Source of the DNA: JBDWFY01 sp965275915
GTDB lineage: Bacteria > Pseudomonadota > Alphaproteobacteria > Rhizobiales > Stappiaceae
NCBI GenBank assembly: GCA_965275915.1
Contig: CBDHYI010000008.1
Span: 1,533,689 to 1,597,688 of the forward strand
Direction of reading: 5' to 3'
DNA: 64,000 bases
Shown here: positions 62,517 to 64,000 of the stretch, in pieces
How the letters are laid out: every line of letters begins with the position of its first letter
How positions within the stretch are numbered: the stretch's first letter is position 1
Program-made: the position numbers and the translations under genes
Notes under the pieces: model-generated
Seen by the model: the letters and a program-made list of their open reading frames with translations, nothing else
Databases searched by the model: none
What the model was told of the DNA's origin: nothing

Positions 62517-62745
62517 CTTCCCTTTTTAATTTAGAAGTTATTTACAGGCTTTCTTTTCCAATTTACGTGTTATTTACAGGCTCCCTTTTTGATTTCTATG
62601 TTATTTACAGGCTCCCTTTTTCGATTTCCATGCTATTTACAGGCTCCCTTTTTTGATTTCCATGTTATTTACAGGCTCCCTTTTTCGATTTACGCACTAT
62701 TTCCAGGCTCCCTTTTTCAATTTACGTGTTATTTACAGCCTTTTT
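62517..62745 (+). repeat. Tandem repeat of about 32 bases
   Basis: About seven units of a TTATTTACAGGCTCCCTTTT core followed by a variable TCGATTTCCATG part. Units vary by a few bases (CATG, TATG, CACT, GTGT). TTTACA words continue loosely to about 62,970. Confidence 0.85.
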
Positions 62746-63658
62746 ACAGTATTCACAGGAACAATTTACATCTTATTTACATGATCTCATCCCTTTGCTC
62801 TGAAAATTTACAGTGTTTCTGCCATTATTTACATGTTTCACTTGAAAATTTACATGTTTTTTACATGGAACTTCAGAAACATGTAAAAGGGGAAAAATCA
62901 TGTAAATCATTCTTTACAGTCTCTTTTTGATGATTTACATGTTAATTAGATGTTATTTACATGCTCTGTAAATTTTCAACTTTTCCAGTGATTTGTAGGA
63001 CGAGATGGCTTGAGTGGAAGAGATGGAGTTAAGGTTAGTAAGAGAAAGAATGTGCGCTATAAACTGCCAGCAAGAAACTCTTGAAACCAGGTCACGAGCA
63101 CTTGAATTAGGCGAGCGGATACCCAGATGCACTTTACCCCACGGCTACTTATATTTTTTACCTTCCTCCACCCTAACTTGTCTTCCTTCACATTCCTGCT
63201 CGAACTGAACAAAAAAACAAAACAACAAAACGTGTGTTGTAATCTCGCAGGGTGATAAGGGAAATCAAGGAAGAGATGGCAAGGAAGGCGAACCAGGAAT
63301 ATGCGATATAAAGGTCTGTAAGGGAATCTATATAACTCTAATATCATAGCTAAGCGATAATGGAGATTAAACTGAAACTATTTCGAGGCCGAAATTTACC
63401 TTAAAAGAAAAGTATATTACAGTGACTTATGGAACCTCTCTTTATGTCCTGTTAAGACTTTGTTTGCATCGCCTATCAGGGACAAGTTGTACATAAAGGT
63501 ATGCGCAAAAACCAGAGGGGAGAGATAGAAATACATTTGGCAAGGTAGTAACAACAACTCTGTTCATATGAATACTCATTAAAACATGGCTCAGATGAGA
63601 GGCCAACCCTCCTACCAGGGACAACTTTTCTCCATTTAAACGATACTAAAAATATGGG

Positions 63659-63930
63659 AGGCGTGTAAGTCTCATGGTTAGTGCGCTCGTCTCTGCATCG
63701 AGTAGTCTGGGTCCGAGTCCTGGCTGAACACAATACGTTGTGTTCTTGACAATTTACTCTCACAGTACTACTCTCCGAACAGGTGTAGAAATGAGTAGCG
63801 GCGAACTTAATACTTGGGGGTAACCCTGCGATGGACTGGCGTCCCATTCGGGAGACAGAAGAAATAGTCCTACTCGCTTCATGCTACAGAAATCGGGATA
63901 AGCTCTGACCTAATGAACTACTTGCTTGGC
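63659..63930 (+). repeat. tRNA-derived SINE-like repeat
   Basis: Contains an A-box-like TGGTTAGTGCGC and a B-box-like GGTCCGAGTCC about 30 bases apart, as in an RNA polymerase III promoter from a tRNA. It is followed by a body with CTTTACTCTCACAGT-like, GGTGTAGAAATG, GGGGGTAACCCTGCGATGGA and GTCGCTTCATGCTACAGAAA-like words (here CTCGCTTCATGCTACAGAAA), which I associate with a repeat common in coral genomes. Confidence 0.7.
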
Positions 63931-64000
63931 GTGAAAAATGCAAACTGAGTCCATCTGTCTTCGGTTCAGTAAATTTTTCTTTTATAGTTTTTTCATGTCT

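Larger units (their letters stand above)
62384..64000. other. AT-rich, eukaryote-like DNA, possibly coral
   Basis: From about 62,390 to the end the base composition drops sharply, all frames are broken, and there are simple repeats, poly-A/T runs, a short tandem repeat and a tRNA-derived SINE-like element. No bacterial gene is visible. The SINE resembles a repeat I remember from stony corals, so this may be host DNA joined to the bacterial contig. A real insertion cannot be excluded from sequence alone. Confidence 0.8.

Noticed and set aside
62517..62745. CRISPR array
   Set aside because: The units follow each other without unique spacers, vary in sequence and lie in eukaryote-like DNA; no cas genes.
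63659..63730. A tRNA gene
   Set aside because: A- and B-box words are present, but the arms do not form a cloverleaf and the flanks are repeat-like; it is better read as a SINE.

Overview
Most of this window (1 to about 62,390) is chromosome of a GC-rich alphaproteobacterium, probably in or near the Hyphomicrobiales. This rests on gene style: class I PHA synthase, class I fumarase, b561/YceI pairs and typical IS families. The last 1.6 kb (62,384-64,000) is AT-rich DNA of a different kind. It has a short tandem repeat and a tRNA-derived SINE-like element resembling repeats I remember from stony-coral genomes. The contig may therefore join a coral-associated bacterium to host DNA, most likely as an assembly chimera.

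Region 1 (1-8,823) is the end of a T7-like (podovirus-type) prophage: tail tube A and B (gp11/gp12-like), gp13-like, gp14-like and a very large gp15-like internal virion protein. The C-terminus of that large protein looks like a swapped-in polymorphic-toxin tip. Three small Imm8-like paralogues follow it, together with a displaced copy of the last codons of the toxin. This is the strongest candidate for an undescribed system: a phage ejection protein carrying a toxin, with an immunity-gene array.

Region 2 (8,897-22,133) holds ordinary chromosomal genes: a DUF427 protein, two MFS/membrane sets, RidA, cupin, a YHYH protein, PhaC, a PQQ-type sugar dehydrogenase and a GFA protein. It also shows decay: a deletion fuses two headless divergent genes (sulfatase and LysR), and an acyl-CoA synthetase has lost its N-terminus.

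Region 3 (22,197-43,519) is an IS-rich accessory zone. It has three IS701-type copies, an IS66 with a YecA/SEC-C passenger, three or more IS5/IS427-type elements, another IS5-type element, a dead IS3, two AraC regulators, a truncated autotransporter, and a low-GC pair of glycan genes. The IS701-type and IS427-type elements appear to create each other's CTAR target sites.

Region 4 (43,718-53,069) has an EamA exporter with a GcvA-like LysR regulator, a Bcr/CflA pump, MoaA, an L,D-transpeptidase, class I fumarase, and a YceI-cytochrome b561-YceI set.

Region 5 (53,215-60,512) is a catabolic operon on the minus strand. It encodes a GntR regulator, aldehyde dehydrogenase, PfkB kinase, LacD/YihT-like aldolase, fucose-isomerase-like protein and Gfo/Idh/MocA oxidoreductase. 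The gene set fits the sulfo-EMP2 route for sulfoquinovose, the sugar of the photosynthetic sulfolipid, including a candidate NAD-dependent (GH188-type) sulfoquinovosidase. A HerA-like ATPase follows on the plus strand before the switch to eukaryote-like DNA.
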